Part shown: positions 9,637 to 20,085 of the stretch, in pieces | How the letters are laid out: every line of letters begins with the position of its first letter | Numbering within the stretch: the first letter of the stretch is position 1 | Source of the DNA: Xenorhabdus ishibashii | GTDB taxonomy: Bacteria; Pseudomonadota; Gammaproteobacteria; Enterobacterales; Enterobacteriaceae | Assembly (NCBI RefSeq): GCF_002632755.1 | Contig: NZ_NJAK01000001.1 | Span: forward strand, 3,038,001 to 3,102,000 | Reading direction: 5' to 3' | DNA: 64,000 nt | Position numbers and translations under genes: made by a program | Notes under the pieces: model-generated | Seen by the model: the letters and a program-made list of their open reading frames with translations, nothing else | The model's database searches: none | What the model was told of the DNA's origin: nothing

Positions 9637-12474
9637 TTAAATATTACTGTATTTAATTAATGTTTCTTTTAAAATAGCCAGTGATACAGGTTTTGACAGA
9701 CAGTCATTCATACCCACATTAGCACAACGTTGTTTTTCTTCTGCCAGTGCATTAGCTGTAATACCGATAATGGGTTTGGCATAGCCTTTGTCCCTCAAGT
9801 ATTGAGTCAGTTCATATCCATCCATATTGGGCATATTAACATCTGTTAGAATAATATCTATTGTGTTGTTTTTCAGGTACTCAATGGCTTTAACACCATC
9901 ATTGGCCATTGATGTACTAAACCCTATTGAATTTAATTGTTCGACCAGTAAATTCTGATTAATAGGGTGATCATCAACGACCAATACTTTCACTGTATTT
10001 AAACAAATATCAGTTTGGAGAATTTTATCTGTAATAGGGATTGTTGATACAGAAATAGCTGGCAAAAAACCATGTTCTGACAGGAGGTTGTCCAGCAGAC
10101 TATCCAGTTCATTCAGTTCATAAGTGTTATATAACCAATAATTTTCTCGAATTTGTTTTGGCAAACCAATATGTTTTTCTGATATTTCTATAAAGTAACA
10201 TACAGGACTATTTGATTTATTAGCTTGATCGCTAATTAATATTTCTGTGCCATCTGGTTGGCTATCGTCATAGAGGGCAACTTGGAAATGATTTTGTGTA
10301 AGAAAATTCTGCAAATATTTTTCCAGAAAATCATTACAAATATTTAGCAAAATACTTTTTTGCATCCGCTGACTGGATAATTGTTTGGCATGATATTTCG
10401 CGCCATATAAAGGGAGACGGATAGAAAAAATACTGCCAACATATTTTTGCGAGACGAATTCAATATCACCATCCATCAAATTGATTAGTTTTTCACAAAT
10501 AGCCAGCCCTAATCCTGTACCTTGTGAGGCATTTTCTTTATTAGCGCTGATTTGGAAAAATGGCTCGAATAATTGAAATTGTAACTTGTCCTCTATCCCA
10601 AGTCCGGTATCTTTAATGCTGATATATAAATAGCCATGCCTTGAGCTGATTTCAATAACAATATAGCCAGATGTTGTAAATTTGATCGCATTGTTCAGTA
10701 AATTAGAGATAATTTGTTGTAACCTTACAGGATCATTGCGAATGCTATCGGGAATATCTGGTTCAATATAGCAATACAAACCTAAGCCTTTTTTGGTAAT
10801 CAGGGGAAGGTAGTTTGAAATCACATGGGATAAGATCTCTTTGCAATTGAAATCCTTGGGTTCAATTTTCAATTGATTGGATTCTATCTTCGAGAAATCA
10901 AGAATATCACTGATAATTTTTAGTAATAATGATGATGAATGATTCATTGTTGCCAGTAATCGAGAGGATTCTGGAGGTAATGTATGGGACTGCATCAACT
11001 CCAAATTACCAATAATGCCATAGAGTGGTGTCCTTAATTCATGGCTGACTGTGGCAAGAAACATTGATTTTGCCTGGTTAGCTTGTTCTGCCGCTGATGC
11101 CATTTCCTGCAATGATTTTTCCATTTTTACACGGGTGCTGACATCTATTAGTACACAAATTGCGACTTCTTCATTACGATAACGTGAGTGTACGAAGCTA
11201 ATTTGCAGGTGATTATTGTTGCTGGTAACAATATCGATATAGCTGCTATTTTTATCGCAAATGATCTCGACAATGCGTTTTTGATCTTCATACGTCAACA
11301 TGCGAATGTAATCATGTGCTAATTCATTACTCAAAATGTTAACACCATCACTGATCCTTAAAATACTTATCCCGACTGGGGCAGAGGCGACAATTTTATG
11401 GTTAAATTGCTCATGCTCTTCAAGGCGGATAGCGCTTTCCTCTGCGGGAGAAAACATTTTACGTTCAAATAACCAACCAAAAAAGATAATTGCAATCGCA
11501 GAAATAATATTCAAGATAATGCCATTAATGACACTGATTTTTAGTTCATCATAAATATGTTTTAGTGGTAACGAATAGATAATACGTAATGAAGAAGGTG
11601 ATAAATTCCGCATTAATACCAAACTGGTAAAATCCTCATCGTAACCAAAATACGTTGGCTGCGAGTTGGAATTGATAACAAGGGGTTTATTATGCGTTTT
11701 TATCGAATATTGCAATTCGGGTTGGTTTGACTCATTTAGCATCATGATTGTGATAGGCCGATCTCTTCTTTGTAAAAAAGAGTCAAGCCTGATAGATTTT
11801 TCGATACCTATGATCCCTGTCATGTGCCCATTAATATAAATAGGCGTAAAAACATAAAGATTACCACCATCGGCTTTGGGGTTAGGTTGGATCCAAAAGA
11901 GCGTTCTTTCATTGTTCTGTTCTCTCATATTGATCAACCTGCGGGTATTCTCGTAGATCATTTTTTTTAGTGCGTCAGGTTCTGTAATATTGTTATGAGG
12001 GAAAAAATTCACCATACATTTGCTTTTTACTCCAACGAAAAAAGCCTGATTTATACTGCGTATAGCGGCTACATTATCTCCCCAAAATGTAATCAACTGA
12101 TCTAATGAATATAAATTATTATGTGAGGTTTGACGTAATAGCTCACAATCAGAACTCTCATTCAAAGGAATGTACGAGAGAATATTGTTATTATGCGGTA
12201 CGATTGTTTGATTTTTATCATTATCTTGTGATAAACGCTGTTCCGCCATAAATTGAATATCTCGCAAGATATTAGCGATATGTCGTATATGAGAAAAGGC
12301 TATATCGTAGTTGGCATTATATTCTTGACGAATATCAGATTTGAGTGCATTAAAAAGATTTGTCAAATAAAAGCTGGTTAATAAGGCTCCAAGCGCCCAT
12401 AACATAAATCCAAGCACCCGAAAAAGATAACGTGATATCTTTAATGACGTCCGAAAAGAAGATAAATATCTCAA
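9637..12474 (-). CDS. rcsC: RcsC, hybrid sensor kinase
   Basis: Hybrid histidine kinase that starts the Rcs phosphorelay. From the N-terminus: membrane segment (about 20-40), periplasmic domain, second membrane segment (about 315-335), PAS-like region, dimerisation box ATVSHELRTPL with His478, ATPase domain with NLLNNAIKFT and GTGLGLAICEKL, a linker (RcsC-specific domain) and a C-terminal receiver with VVDDHPINQ and phosphoacceptor Asp878 in LTDVNMPNMDGYE. 945 residues against 949 in E. coli. Convergent to rcsDB as in E. coli; gyrA lies upstream on the same strand. Confidence 0.97.
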   Translation of the reverse strand: MRYLSSFRTSLKISRYLFRVLGFMLWALGALLTSFYLTNLFNALKSDIRQEYNANYDIAFSHIRHIANILRDIQFMAEQRLSQDNDKNQTIVPHNNNILSYIPLNESSDCELLRQTSHNNLYSLDQLITFWGDNVAAIRSINQAFFVGVKSKCMVNFFPHNNITEPDALKKMIYENTRRLINMREQNNERTLFWIQPNPKADGGNLYVFTPIYINGHMTGIIGIEKSIRLDSFLQRRDRPITIMMLNESNQPELQYSIKTHNKPLVINSNSQPTYFGYDEDFTSLVLMRNLSPSSLRIIYSLPLKHIYDELKISVINGIILNIISAIAIIFFGWLFERKMFSPAEESAIRLEEHEQFNHKIVASAPVGISILRISDGVNILSNELAHDYIRMLTYEDQKRIVEIICDKNSSYIDIVTSNNNHLQISFVHSRYRNEEVAICVLIDVSTRVKMEKSLQEMASAAEQANQAKSMFLATVSHELRTPLYGIIGNLELMQSHTLPPESSRLLATMNHSSSLLLKIISDILDFSKIESNQLKIEPKDFNCKEILSHVISNYLPLITKKGLGLYCYIEPDIPDSIRNDPVRLQQIISNLLNNAIKFTTSGYIVIEISSRHGYLYISIKDTGLGIEDKLQFQLFEPFFQISANKENASQGTGLGLAICEKLINLMDGDIEFVSQKYVGSIFSIRLPLYGAKYHAKQLSSQRMQKSILLNICNDFLEKYLQNFLTQNHFQVALYDDSQPDGTEILISDQANKSNSPVCYFIEISEKHIGLPKQIRENYWLYNTYELNELDSLLDNLLSEHGFLPAISVSTIPITDKILQTDICLNTVKVLVVDDHPINQNLLVEQLNSIGFSTSMANDGVKAIEYLKNNTIDIILTDVNMPNMDGYELTQYLRDKGYAKPIIGITANALAEEKQRCANVGMNDCLSKPVSLAILKETLIKYSNI

Positions 12475-12594
12475 GAGATCGCCTGATGAAATATATGATT
12501 AATAATAACTGCTTACAGCATATACTAGTGTAGCGGGGAATACAAAGTAGCATTTGCATCTTGCCAATTCTTTGTCAAAAAATTGAACAAAAAA

Positions 12595-12616
12595 AGCAGG
12601 CACTTAAATGCCTGCT
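12595..12616 (-). terminator. gyrA terminator
   Basis: An 8-bp GC-containing stem (12595-12602 with 12609-12616). On the minus strand it is followed by an unbroken U-run, 35 bases after the gyrA stop. Typical Rho-independent terminator. Confidence 0.9.
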
Positions 12617-12650
12617 ATTGTGATTTATTCTTTTTTAACTCGCTGCTTTT

Positions 12651-15275
12651 TTATTCGCTATTCCCTTCATCAGAAGGCGTTGCTACATTATCGTCGTCGT
12701 CGTCATCATCTGGCTCAGCTACGCGCTGTAAGCCAACGACTTCTTCGTTTTCGGCGGTGCGGATCAGGGTAACACCTTGCGTATTGCGGCCAACAACACT
12801 GACCTCAGAAACACGGGTTCGTACTAATGTTCCTCCATTAGTAATCATCATGATCTGATCAGTGGGTTCTACCTGAATTGCGCCGATAACATTGCCGTTA
12901 CGTTCGCTGACTTTGATGGAAATGACGCCTTGGGTAGCCCTGGATTTCGTCGGATATTCGCTTTCGGCGGTACGTTTGCCGTAACCATTTTCAGTGACGG
13001 TCAGGATTTCTCCTTGCCCACGAGGAATGATCAGGGAAACAACTTTATCACCGTTACTGAGTTTGATACCACGAACCCCAGTTGCAGTACGTCCCATTGC
13101 CCGTACACCTTTTATGCGAACAGTACCATCTTCCAGCGTTTCTTCCTCTTCTTCGAGGAAACGAACGACTTTACCTTGCGCAGAGAACAGCATGACCTCA
13201 TTGCTGCCATCTGTCAGGTCGACGCCGATTAACTCATCCCCTTCATTCAGATTCACGGCAATGATACCGGCACTGCGTGGGCGGCTAAATTCGCTAAGCT
13301 TGGTTTTCTTAACAACGCCACTGGCTGTTGCCATGAAAATATTCAGCCCATCTTCATATTCACGCACGGGTAAAATAGCTGTAATACGTTCGTTTTGATC
13401 TAATGGCAAAAGGTTGACAATTGGGCGACCGCGGGCACCACGGCTCGCTTCCGGCAACTGATATACCTTCATCCAGTACATCTTGCCCTTATTTGAGAAG
13501 CAGAGGATAGTGTCATGAGTATTGGCTACCAACAAACGTTCAATGAAATCTTCTTCTTTGGTACGTGCGGCTGATTTGCCTTTACCGCCACGACGCTGAG
13601 CTTCATAATCGGACAGTGGTTGATATTTAACATATCCCTGATGGGAAAGTGTAACAACAACATCTTCCTGATTAATCAGATCTTCAATATTGATGTCTGC
13701 TGAATTCTCAGTCAGCTCAGTTCGGCGGGCATCGTTATATTGTCCTTTGATAACCAACAATTCTTCACGAATGACTTCCATCAAGCGTTCTGGACTTTCC
13801 AAAATGAACAGCAGTTCCGCGATAGCTTTCAGTAGTTCACGATACTCATCAAGCAATTTTTCATGCTCAAGGCCGGTCAGTTTTTGCAGGCGCAAATCCA
13901 AAATAGCCTGTGCTTGTGGTTCGGTCAGATAATATTTACCGTCACGAATACCATATTGAGGCTCCAGCCATTCAGGACGGGCAGCATCGTCACCCGCTTG
14001 TGACAGCATAGAAGCAACATTGCCCAATTCCCATGCCTGAGAAATCAAGCTGGTTTTCGCTTCAGCAGGCGTAGAGGCTCTGCGAATCAATTCGATCACA
14101 GGATCGATGTTTGCCAGAGCAATAGCCAATGCTTCAAGGATATGGGCACGTTCGCGAGCTTTACGCAGTTCAAAAATTGTCCGGCGTGTAACGACTTCAC
14201 GGCGGTGGCAAACAAACGCAGAAAGAATATCTTTCAGATTGAGTAACTTCGGCTGTCCCTGATGCAGGGCAACCATGTTGATACCAAATGAAACCTGTAA
14301 TTGAGTTAGTGAATACAGGTTATTTAGGACAACTTCACCAACGGCATCGCGTTTTACTTCGATAACGATGCGCATTCCATCTTTATCGGATTCATCACGC
14401 AGTGCACTGATCCCCTCAATGCGCTTCTCTTTTACCAGTTCAGCCATTTTTTCGATCAGTCGAGCTTTATTGACCTGATAAGGGATTTCATTGACGATAA
14501 TGGTTTCGCGGCCATTTTTTTCATCAGTTTCAATTTTTGCGCGGGCGCGGATATAAATTTTACCACGACCTGTACGGTAGGCTTCCTGAATGCCACGGCG
14601 CCCGTTGATGATAGCAGCCGTTGGGAAGTCAGGGCCTGGGATATATTCCATCAAACCTTCGATGCTGATGTTTTCATCATCGATATACGCCAGACAACCG
14701 TCGATCACCTCAGATAAGTTATGAGGTGGAATGTTGGTTGCCATACCGACCGCAATCCCTGATGAACCATTCACCAGTAAGTTGGGGATACGGGTTGGCA
14801 TTACTTCGGGAATTTGCTCTGTGCCATCATAGTTGGGCACAAAGTCGACAGTTTCTTTTTCCAAGTCTGCCAGCAATTCGTGGGCAATTTTTGCCATGCG
14901 CACTTCGGTATAACGCATCGCTGCCGCAGAATCGCCATCTACTGAGCCAAAGTTCCCCTGACCGTCAACCAGCATATAGCGCATGGAGAATGGTTGTGCC
15001 AGACGAACAATCGTGTCATAAACAGCGCTGTCACCATGTGGATGGTATTTACCGATAACATCCCCAACAACGCGGGCAGATTTCTTATAAGGTTTATTCC
15101 AATCATTTCCCAATACATTCATCGCGAAAAGTACGCGGCGGTGTACTGGCTTCAGTCCGTCCCGAACATCTGGCAGTGCGCGTCCAACAATAACGGACAT
15201 CGCGTAATCCAGATACGAGCTCTTCAGCTCTTCTTCGATATTGACCGGTGTGATTTCTCTGGCAATGTCGCTCAT
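12651..15275 (-). CDS. gyrA: GyrA, DNA gyrase subunit A
   Basis: Breakage-reunion subunit of gyrase, which introduces negative supercoils in an A2B2 complex. The N-terminal domain holds the active-site tyrosine in [11 protein letters not shown] (Tyr122 by alignment to E. coli). The quinolone-determining region reads [10 protein letters not shown] with Ser83 and Asp87, the susceptible wild-type residues. The C-terminal beta-pinwheel carries the GyrA-box (QRRGGKG) and ends in a seven-Asp acidic tail. I chose ATG 15275 ([11 protein letters not shown]), giving 874 residues; six extra codons upstream (from 15293) do not match the family. Confidence 0.98.
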   Translation of the reverse strand: MSDIAREITPVNIEEELKSSYLDYAMSVIVGRALPDVRDGLKPVHRRVLFAMNVLGNDWNKPYKKSARVVGDVIGKYHPHGDSAVYDTIVRLAQPFSMRYMLVDGQGNFGSVDGDSAAAMRYTEVRMAKIAHELLADLEKETVDFVPNYDGTEQIPEVMPTRIPNLLVNGSSGIAVGMATNIPPHNLSEVIDGCLAYIDDENISIEGLMEYIPGPDFPTAAIINGRRGIQEAYRTGRGKIYIRARAKIETDEKNGRETIIVNEIPYQVNKARLIEKMAELVKEKRIEGISALRDESDKDGMRIVIEVKRDAVGEVVLNNLYSLTQLQVSFGINMVALHQGQPKLLNLKDILSAFVCHRREVVTRRTIFELRKARERAHILEALAIALANIDPVIELIRRASTPAEAKTSLISQAWELGNVASMLSQAGDDAARPEWLEPQYGIRDGKYYLTEPQAQAILDLRLQKLTGLEHEKLLDEYRELLKAIAELLFILESPERLMEVIREELLVIKGQYNDARRTELTENSADINIEDLINQEDVVVTLSHQGYVKYQPLSDYEAQRRGGKGKSAARTKEEDFIERLLVANTHDTILCFSNKGKMYWMKVYQLPEASRGARGRPIVNLLPLDQNERITAILPVREYEDGLNIFMATASGVVKKTKLSEFSRPRSAGIIAVNLNEGDELIGVDLTDGSNEVMLFSAQGKVVRFLEEEEETLEDGTVRIKGVRAMGRTATGVRGIKLSNGDKVVSLIIPRGQGEILTVTENGYGKRTAESEYPTKSRATQGVISIKVSERNGNVIGAIQVEPTDQIMMITNGGTLVRTRVSEVSVVGRNTQGVTLIRTAENEEVVGLQRVAEPDDDDDDDNVATPSDEGNSE

Positions 15276-15422
15276 GGAGCCACTGTCCCTCATACTCCGA
15301 ATTCAAAGGCTTAGAATTATACCACAAAATGGCAGTTTTATAAAAACCTGACGCGGGTATTTCAAGATTAAGGTATGTATAATAGCTTCTTATCACACAT
15401 CCCCATAATACTGTTACATTTT

Positions 15423-15463
15423 CTGTGAATCAGTTTGCTGTGAACCAGTTTGCTGTGAAGCAG
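15423..15463 (+). repeat. 15-bp tandem repeat in the ubiG leader
   Basis: CAGTTTGCTGTGAAC (15431-15445) is followed directly by CAGTTTGCTGTGAAG (15446-15460), with partial copies on both sides (CTGTGAAT before, CAG after), about 2.7 units. It lies 22 bases before the ubiG ATG. The period is a multiple of three and the frame is open and in phase with ubiG. Confidence 0.85.
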
Positions 15464-15484
15464 TGCCTAGGAGCGATATTGCTG

Positions 15485-16219
15485 ATGAACGTCAAAACCC
15501 CCGATTCACACATCCAATCCCATGCTAATGTGGATCAGCAGGAAATCGAAAAATTTGAAGCCGTTGCTTCCCGTTGGTGGGATCTCGAAGGCGAATTCAA
15601 ACCATTGCACCGAATCAATCCATTGCGTTTGAACTATATTTTGCAACATGCTGACGGTCTCTTTGGGAAAAAAGTGCTGGATGTTGGATGTGGCGGAGGT
15701 ATCTTGTCGGAAAGCATGGCGCGTGAAGGTGCGGAAGTGACAGGGTTGGATATGGGTTTTGAACCCCTGCAAGTTGCCCGTTTGCATGCATTGGAATCCG
15801 GTGTTTCCGTTTCTTATATTCAGGAAACGGTAGAAAGCCACGCACAACAGCATCAACATGCTTATGATGTGGTGACTTGCCTGGAAATGCTTGAACATGT
15901 GCCAGATCCAGAGTCTGTAGTTCATGCCTGTGCCAAATTAGTCAAACCTGGTGGTCATGTTTTCTTTTCAACGATTAATCGCAACCGGAAAGCCTGGTTA
16001 ATGGCAGTTGTTGGCGCTGAATATATATTGAACATGGTGCCAAAAGGAACACATGATGCGAAAAAGTTTATTCGTCCTTCTGAACTGATCAGTTGGATTG
16101 ATAAGACTACTCTGAAAGAGCAACATATTATTGGTTTACATTACAATCCGTTAACAGATAAATTTCGACTTGGCCATAATGTAGACGTGAATTATATGCT
16201 GCACACCCGATCTGTCTGA
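15485..16219 (+). CDS. ubiG: UbiG, ubiquinone O-methyltransferase
   Basis: SAM-dependent methyltransferase that performs both O-methylations in ubiquinone synthesis. The SAM-binding motif is [16 protein letters not shown], followed by [11 protein letters not shown] and the [10 protein letters not shown] membrane-association segment known for UbiG. ATG 15485 (MNVKTPDSH) is preceded by AGGAG at good spacing and gives 244 residues against 240 in E. coli. The frame stays open upstream to GTG 15425 through a tandem repeat; the longer start is unlikely. Divergent from gyrA, as in E. coli. Confidence 0.95.
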   Translation: MNVKTPDSHIQSHANVDQQEIEKFEAVASRWWDLEGEFKPLHRINPLRLNYILQHADGLFGKKVLDVGCGGGILSESMAREGAEVTGLDMGFEPLQVARLHALESGVSVSYIQETVESHAQQHQHAYDVVTCLEMLEHVPDPESVVHACAKLVKPGGHVFFSTINRNRKAWLMAVVGAEYILNMVPKGTHDAKKFIRPSELISWIDKTTLKEQHIIGLHYNPLTDKFRLGHNVDVNYMLHTRSV

Positions 16220-16288
16220 CAAAGGTGGTTTAGGGATTAATAAAACGGCAACTAGATATTATTTTTAAGATTTTATTTTCCCTGTTTC

Positions 16289-16342
16289 GCCGATAGCCTT
16301 ATGAAAGTAACATCAAGTAACTACGCAGGTTATCGGCTTTTT
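16289..16342 (+). terminator. ubiG terminator
   Basis: A 10-bp stem with one G-U pair (16289-16298 with 16328-16337), a long loop and a T5 run (16338-16342), about 70 bases after the ubiG stop. Confidence 0.75.
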
Positions 16343-16361
16343 ACCAAAATTAATCCTCAAG

Positions 16362-16370
16362 TTATCCACA
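16362..16370 (+). promoter_or_regulatory. DnaA box upstream of nrdA
   Basis: TTATCCACA is a perfect consensus DnaA box, about 80 bases upstream of the inferred -10. E. coli nrdAB is also regulated by DnaA binding in this region, linking reductase synthesis to replication initiation. Only one clear box is visible here. Confidence 0.8.
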
Positions 16371-16408
16371 AAACTTCCCGATCTTGTGCACTTGATAAAA
16401 CCCGAAAA

Positions 16409-16424
16409 TAACATTATCTTGTTA
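16409..16424 (+). promoter_or_regulatory. NrdR box 1 of nrdAB
   Basis: TAACATTATCTTGTTA is a 16-bp imperfect palindrome resembling the NrdR consensus (ACACWATATATWGTGT). It starts 32 bases before box 2, the about three-helical-turn spacing expected of paired NrdR sites. Confidence 0.75.
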
Positions 16425-16440
16425 TTACCGTTTTAATTAC

Positions 16441-16456
16441 CCCCTATATATTGTGT
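16441..16456 (+). promoter_or_regulatory. NrdR box 2, overlapping the likely nrdA -10
   Basis: CCCCTATATATTGTGT matches the NrdR consensus core well and contains TATATT, a plausible -10. Binding here would block the promoter when dATP/ATP-loaded NrdR is active. Confidence 0.78.
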
Positions 16457-16550
16457 TTCTTGTCACCTTGTAGTAGCAACTTGTGAAGTAGCAAGTAGGT
16501 CGTAGCAAGTTGTAATAAGCAATAGTGAAACAGCCATGAATTGTAGCTAA

Positions 16551-16581
16551 GCCCCAACTGGCTCTCAGCCATCTTGGGGGC
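16551..16581 (+). other. Hairpin in the nrdA 5' leader
   Basis: GCCCCAA...TTGGGGGC outer arms plus GGCT/AGCC inner arms form an interrupted stem-loop about 70 bases before the nrdA ATG. No U-run follows, so it is not a terminator. It may affect mRNA stability or translation; this is inference. Confidence 0.5.
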
Positions 16582-16649
16582 ATCGTGCTGTCAAGAGGTC
16601 AAGGAACAATAAGAGGTGGGATACGAAAAGAGAGAAGGTGTATTTCCCC

Positions 16650-18941
16650 ATGAACCAGAGTCTGCTAGTTACCAAACGTGATGGACATAAAGAACAAATT
16701 GATCTTGATAAAATTCACCGGGTTGTTACCTGGGCTGCTGAAGGTCTGAAAAATGTCTCAGTGTCACAAGTAGAGCTGCGTTCCCAGATTCAATTTTACG
16801 ATGGCATCAAAACATCGGATATCCATGAAACCATGATCAAAGCTGCGGCTGACCTGATCTCCGGTGATGCGCCTGATTATCAGTATCTGGCGGCACGTCT
16901 GGCGATTTTCCACCTGCGTAAAAAAGCCTATGGTCAGTTTGAGCCACCTGCACTGTATGACCATGTCGTAAAAATGGTCAACCTGGGTAAATACGACAAA
17001 CATTTGCTGGAAGACTATTCTAAAGAAGAATTCGAGCAAATGGATAATTTTATTGATCATTTGCGTGATATGGATTTCTCTTATGCAGCGGTCAAACAGT
17101 TGGAAGGGAAGTATTTAGTACAAAACCGTGTGACTGGCGAAATTTATGAAAGTGCCCAGTTCCTCTACATGCTGGTTGCTGCTTGCCTGTTTTCCGCTTA
17201 TCCAAAAGAAACGCGTTTGGATTATATCCGCCGTTTCTATGATGCAGTGTCCACCTTTAAAATTTCGCTGCCAACGCCGATCATGGCGGGGGTTCGCACA
17301 CCAACTCGTCAATTTAGTTCTTGTGTTCTGATTGAGTGTGGTGACAGCCTGGATTCTATCAATGCAACATCCAGCGCAATTGTTAAATATGTTTCCCAGC
17401 GTGCCGGTATTGGCATAAACGCGGGTCGCATCCGTGCATTGGGTAGCCCAATCCGCGGTGGTGAAGCTTTCCACACGGGCTGTATCCCATTCTACAAACA
17501 TTTCCAGACAGCGGTGAAATCTTGTTCTCAAGGTGGCGTGCGCGGTGGCGCAGCAACTCTGTTCTATCCGCTGTGGCATCTGGAAGTTGAAAGCTTGCTG
17601 GTATTGAAAAACAACCGTGGTGTTGAAGGTAACCGTGTTCGCCATATGGACTATGGTGTACAAGTTAACAAACTGATGTACGAGCGCTTGATTAAAGGGG
17701 AAGACATTTCTCTGTTCAGCCCGTCTGATGTGCCGGGATTGTACGATGCCTTCTTTGAGGATCAGGACGAGTTTGAGCGCCTGTACACTCAGTATGAAAA
17801 TGACAGTAATATCCGCAAAAATAGCATTAAAGCGGTTGAGCTGTTCTCTTTGATGATGCAAGAGCGTGCTTCAACAGGCCGTATTTACATTCAGAACGTT
17901 GACCACTGTAATACTCACAGCCCGTTCAATCCGGCCATTGCACCTGTGCGTCAATCTAACCTGTGCCTGGAAATTGCACTGCCAACTAAGCCGTTGGACA
18001 ATATTAACGATGAAAACGGCGAAATTGCGCTGTGTACGCTGTCTGCTTTCAACTTGGGCGCTATCGAAAATCTGAATGAATTGGAAGAATTGTCTGAGTT
18101 GTCAGTTCGTGCGCTGGATTCCTTGCTGGATTATCAAGACTATCCAATTGTCGCCGCAAAACAAGGCTCAATGGGGCGTCGAACTCTGGGTATTGGCGTA
18201 ATTAACTTCGCTTATTATCTGGCGAAACACGGCGTACGTTACTCTGATGGCAGCGCTAACAACCTGACCCACAAAACATTTGAAGCTATTCAGTATTACC
18301 TGCTAAGAGCTTCAAATGAGCTGGCAAAAGAGAAAGGGGCTTGTCCGTGGTTTGGTGAAACTACTTATTCACAAGGTATTTTGCCGATTGATACTTACAA
18401 AAAGACACTGGATACCCTGACCAGCGAGCCTTTGCACATGGATTGGGAAGCTCTGCGCCGTGACATTCAACAATACGGACTGCGTAACTCAACATTATCT
18501 GCATTGATGCCATCAGAGACTTCTTCACAAATCTCTAATGCGACCAATGGCATTGAACCACCACGTGGTTATATCAGTGTAAAAGCATCTAAAGACGGTA
18601 TCCTGCGTCAGGTTGTGCCAGATTACGAGCTTCTGAAGGGGGCTTACGAACTGCTGTGGCAAATGCCGAGCAACGATGGCTACCTACAATTGGTAGGGAT
18701 AATGCAGAAATTCATCGATCAGTCGATTTCTGCCAATACGAACTATGATCCGGCGCGTTTTCCTAATGGCAAAGTTCCGATGAACCAATTGCTGAAAGAT
18801 TTATTGCTCGCTTACAAATATGGCGTGAAAACACTGTATTACCACAACACCCGTGATGGTGCAGAAGATGTTCAGGGTGATCTGGAAGAAGTTGTTGAGT
18901 CAGCAGATTCCGATTGTGAAGGCGGCGCGTGTAAGATTTAA
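16650..18941 (+). CDS. nrdA: NrdA, class Ia ribonucleotide reductase large subunit
   Basis: Catalytic alpha subunit that reduces ribonucleoside diphosphates. The N-terminal ATP-cone (from about residue 5, VTKRDGHKEQIDLDKI) gives dATP feedback. The barrel carries the SSCVLIECGD, NLCLEI and ALCTLSAFNL cysteine segments (substrate-reducing pair and thiyl radical). The C-terminal CEGGAC pair shuttles electrons from thioredoxin or glutaredoxin. ATG 16650 (MNQSLLVTKRDG) gives 763 residues against 761 in E. coli; the in-frame GTG at 16638 is less likely. nrdB follows after 12 bases. Confidence 0.98.
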   Translation: MNQSLLVTKRDGHKEQIDLDKIHRVVTWAAEGLKNVSVSQVELRSQIQFYDGIKTSDIHETMIKAAADLISGDAPDYQYLAARLAIFHLRKKAYGQFEPPALYDHVVKMVNLGKYDKHLLEDYSKEEFEQMDNFIDHLRDMDFSYAAVKQLEGKYLVQNRVTGEIYESAQFLYMLVAACLFSAYPKETRLDYIRRFYDAVSTFKISLPTPIMAGVRTPTRQFSSCVLIECGDSLDSINATSSAIVKYVSQRAGIGINAGRIRALGSPIRGGEAFHTGCIPFYKHFQTAVKSCSQGGVRGGAATLFYPLWHLEVESLLVLKNNRGVEGNRVRHMDYGVQVNKLMYERLIKGEDISLFSPSDVPGLYDAFFEDQDEFERLYTQYENDSNIRKNSIKAVELFSLMMQERASTGRIYIQNVDHCNTHSPFNPAIAPVRQSNLCLEIALPTKPLDNINDENGEIALCTLSAFNLGAIENLNELEELSELSVRALDSLLDYQDYPIVAAKQGSMGRRTLGIGVINFAYYLAKHGVRYSDGSANNLTHKTFEAIQYYLLRASNELAKEKGACPWFGETTYSQGILPIDTYKKTLDTLTSEPLHMDWEALRRDIQQYGLRNSTLSALMPSETSSQISNATNGIEPPRGYISVKASKDGILRQVVPDYELLKGAYELLWQMPSNDGYLQLVGIMQKFIDQSISANTNYDPARFPNGKVPMNQLLKDLLLAYKYGVKTLYYHNTRDGAEDVQGDLEEVVESADSDCEGGACKI

Positions 18942-18953
18942 TTTGAGGAAACT

Positions 18954-20084
18954 ATGTCCTATACCACTTTTTCACAAGTAAAAAATGATCAGCTACAAGA
19001 ACCGATGTTTTTCGGTCAGTCTGTTAATGTGGCGCGTTTTGATCAGCAAAAATATCCTATTTTTGAGAAATTGATCGAAAAACAACTCTCCTTCTTCTGG
19101 CGTCCGGAAGAAGTGGATGTTTCCCGCGATCGCATTGACTATAACGCATTGCCGGAGCATGAGAAGCATATTTTTATTAGCAATCTAAAATACCAGACGC
19201 TATTGGACTCCATTCAGGGTCGTAGTCCGAATGTGGCTTTTTTGCCATTGATTTCCATTCCGGAATTGGAAACATGGATTGAAACGTGGTCGTTTTCAGA
19301 AACGATCCACTCGCGTTCTTACACGCACATTATCCGTAATATCGTGAATGATCCTTCTATCGTATTTGATGATATTGTGGAGAACGAACAGATTTTAAAA
19401 CGCGCCAAAGACATTTCCGCGTATTACGATGATCTGATCGAAATGACCAATTATTATCACCTGTTCGGTGAAGGGACGCATGATGTTGCAGGTAAAGCTA
19501 TTACCGTTAATTTGCGTAAATTGAAAAAGCAACTTTATTTGTGCTTGATGAGCGTTAACGCCCTGGAAGCTATCCGCTTCTATGTCAGTTTTGCATGTTC
19601 ATTTGCTTTCGCTGAACGTGAATTGATGGAAGGTAACGCCAAAATTATCAAACTGATTGCTCGTGATGAAGCACTGCATTTAACGGGGACGCAGCACATG
19701 TTGAATCTGTTACGCTCTGGTCAGGATGATCCTGAAATGGCAGAAATTGCCAAAGAGTGTGAACAACAGTGCTACGATTTGTTTGTACAGGCAGCAGAAC
19801 AGGAAAAAGAGTGGGCTGATTATTTGTTTAAAGATGGCTCAATGATCGGACTGAATAGAGATATTCTGTGTCAGTATGTTGAATATATCACCAATATTCG
19901 TATGCAGGCAGTTGGCTTGAAGTTACCATTTGAAACCCGTTCTAATCCGATCCCATGGATCAATTCATGGCTGGTTTCTGATAATGTTCAAGTGGCTCCA
20001 CAGGAAGTTGAAGTCAGCTCTTATTTGGTTGGTCAGATTGATTCGGAAGTCAATACTGAGGATCTCAGCGGTTTCGAACTCTGA
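18954..20084 (+). CDS. nrdB: NrdB, class Ia ribonucleotide reductase small subunit
   Basis: Diiron-tyrosyl radical subunit. Length 376 equals E. coli NrdB. Iron ligands are visible: Asp85 (TLLDSIQG), Glu116 and His119 (SFSETIHSR) and the later E/E/H set ([10 protein letters not shown]); the radical tyrosine is Tyr123 (RSYTH), counting the initiator Met. The C-terminal tail ([11 protein letters not shown]) is the part that docks on NrdA. In operon with nrdA and yfaE (next start 2 bases after the stop). Confidence 0.98.
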   Translation: MSYTTFSQVKNDQLQEPMFFGQSVNVARFDQQKYPIFEKLIEKQLSFFWRPEEVDVSRDRIDYNALPEHEKHIFISNLKYQTLLDSIQGRSPNVAFLPLISIPELETWIETWSFSETIHSRSYTHIIRNIVNDPSIVFDDIVENEQILKRAKDISAYYDDLIEMTNYYHLFGEGTHDVAGKAITVNLRKLKKQLYLCLMSVNALEAIRFYVSFACSFAFAERELMEGNAKIIKLIARDEALHLTGTQHMLNLLRSGQDDPEMAEIAKECEQQCYDLFVQAAEQEKEWADYLFKDGSMIGLNRDILCQYVEYITNIRMQAVGLKLPFETRSNPIPWINSWLVSDNVQVAPQEVEVSSYLVGQIDSEVNTEDLSGFEL

Positions 20085-20085
20085 T

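Larger units (their letters stand above)
16220..16649 (+). other. ubiG-nrdA spacer: nrdAB control region and long leader
   Basis: The 430-base spacer holds, in order, the ubiG terminator, a DnaA box, two NrdR boxes, a likely -10 (TATATT inside the second NrdR box), three imperfect GTAGCAA repeats (16473-16513), and a hairpin at 16551-16581 before the nrdA ribosome site. No additional gene is apparent. If transcription starts just after the -10, the nrdA leader would be about 190 nt. Confidence 0.65.

Noticed and set aside
15018..15040. Possible quinolone-resistance change in gyrA
   Set aside because: Codons 83 and 87 encode Ser and Asp, the susceptible residues.
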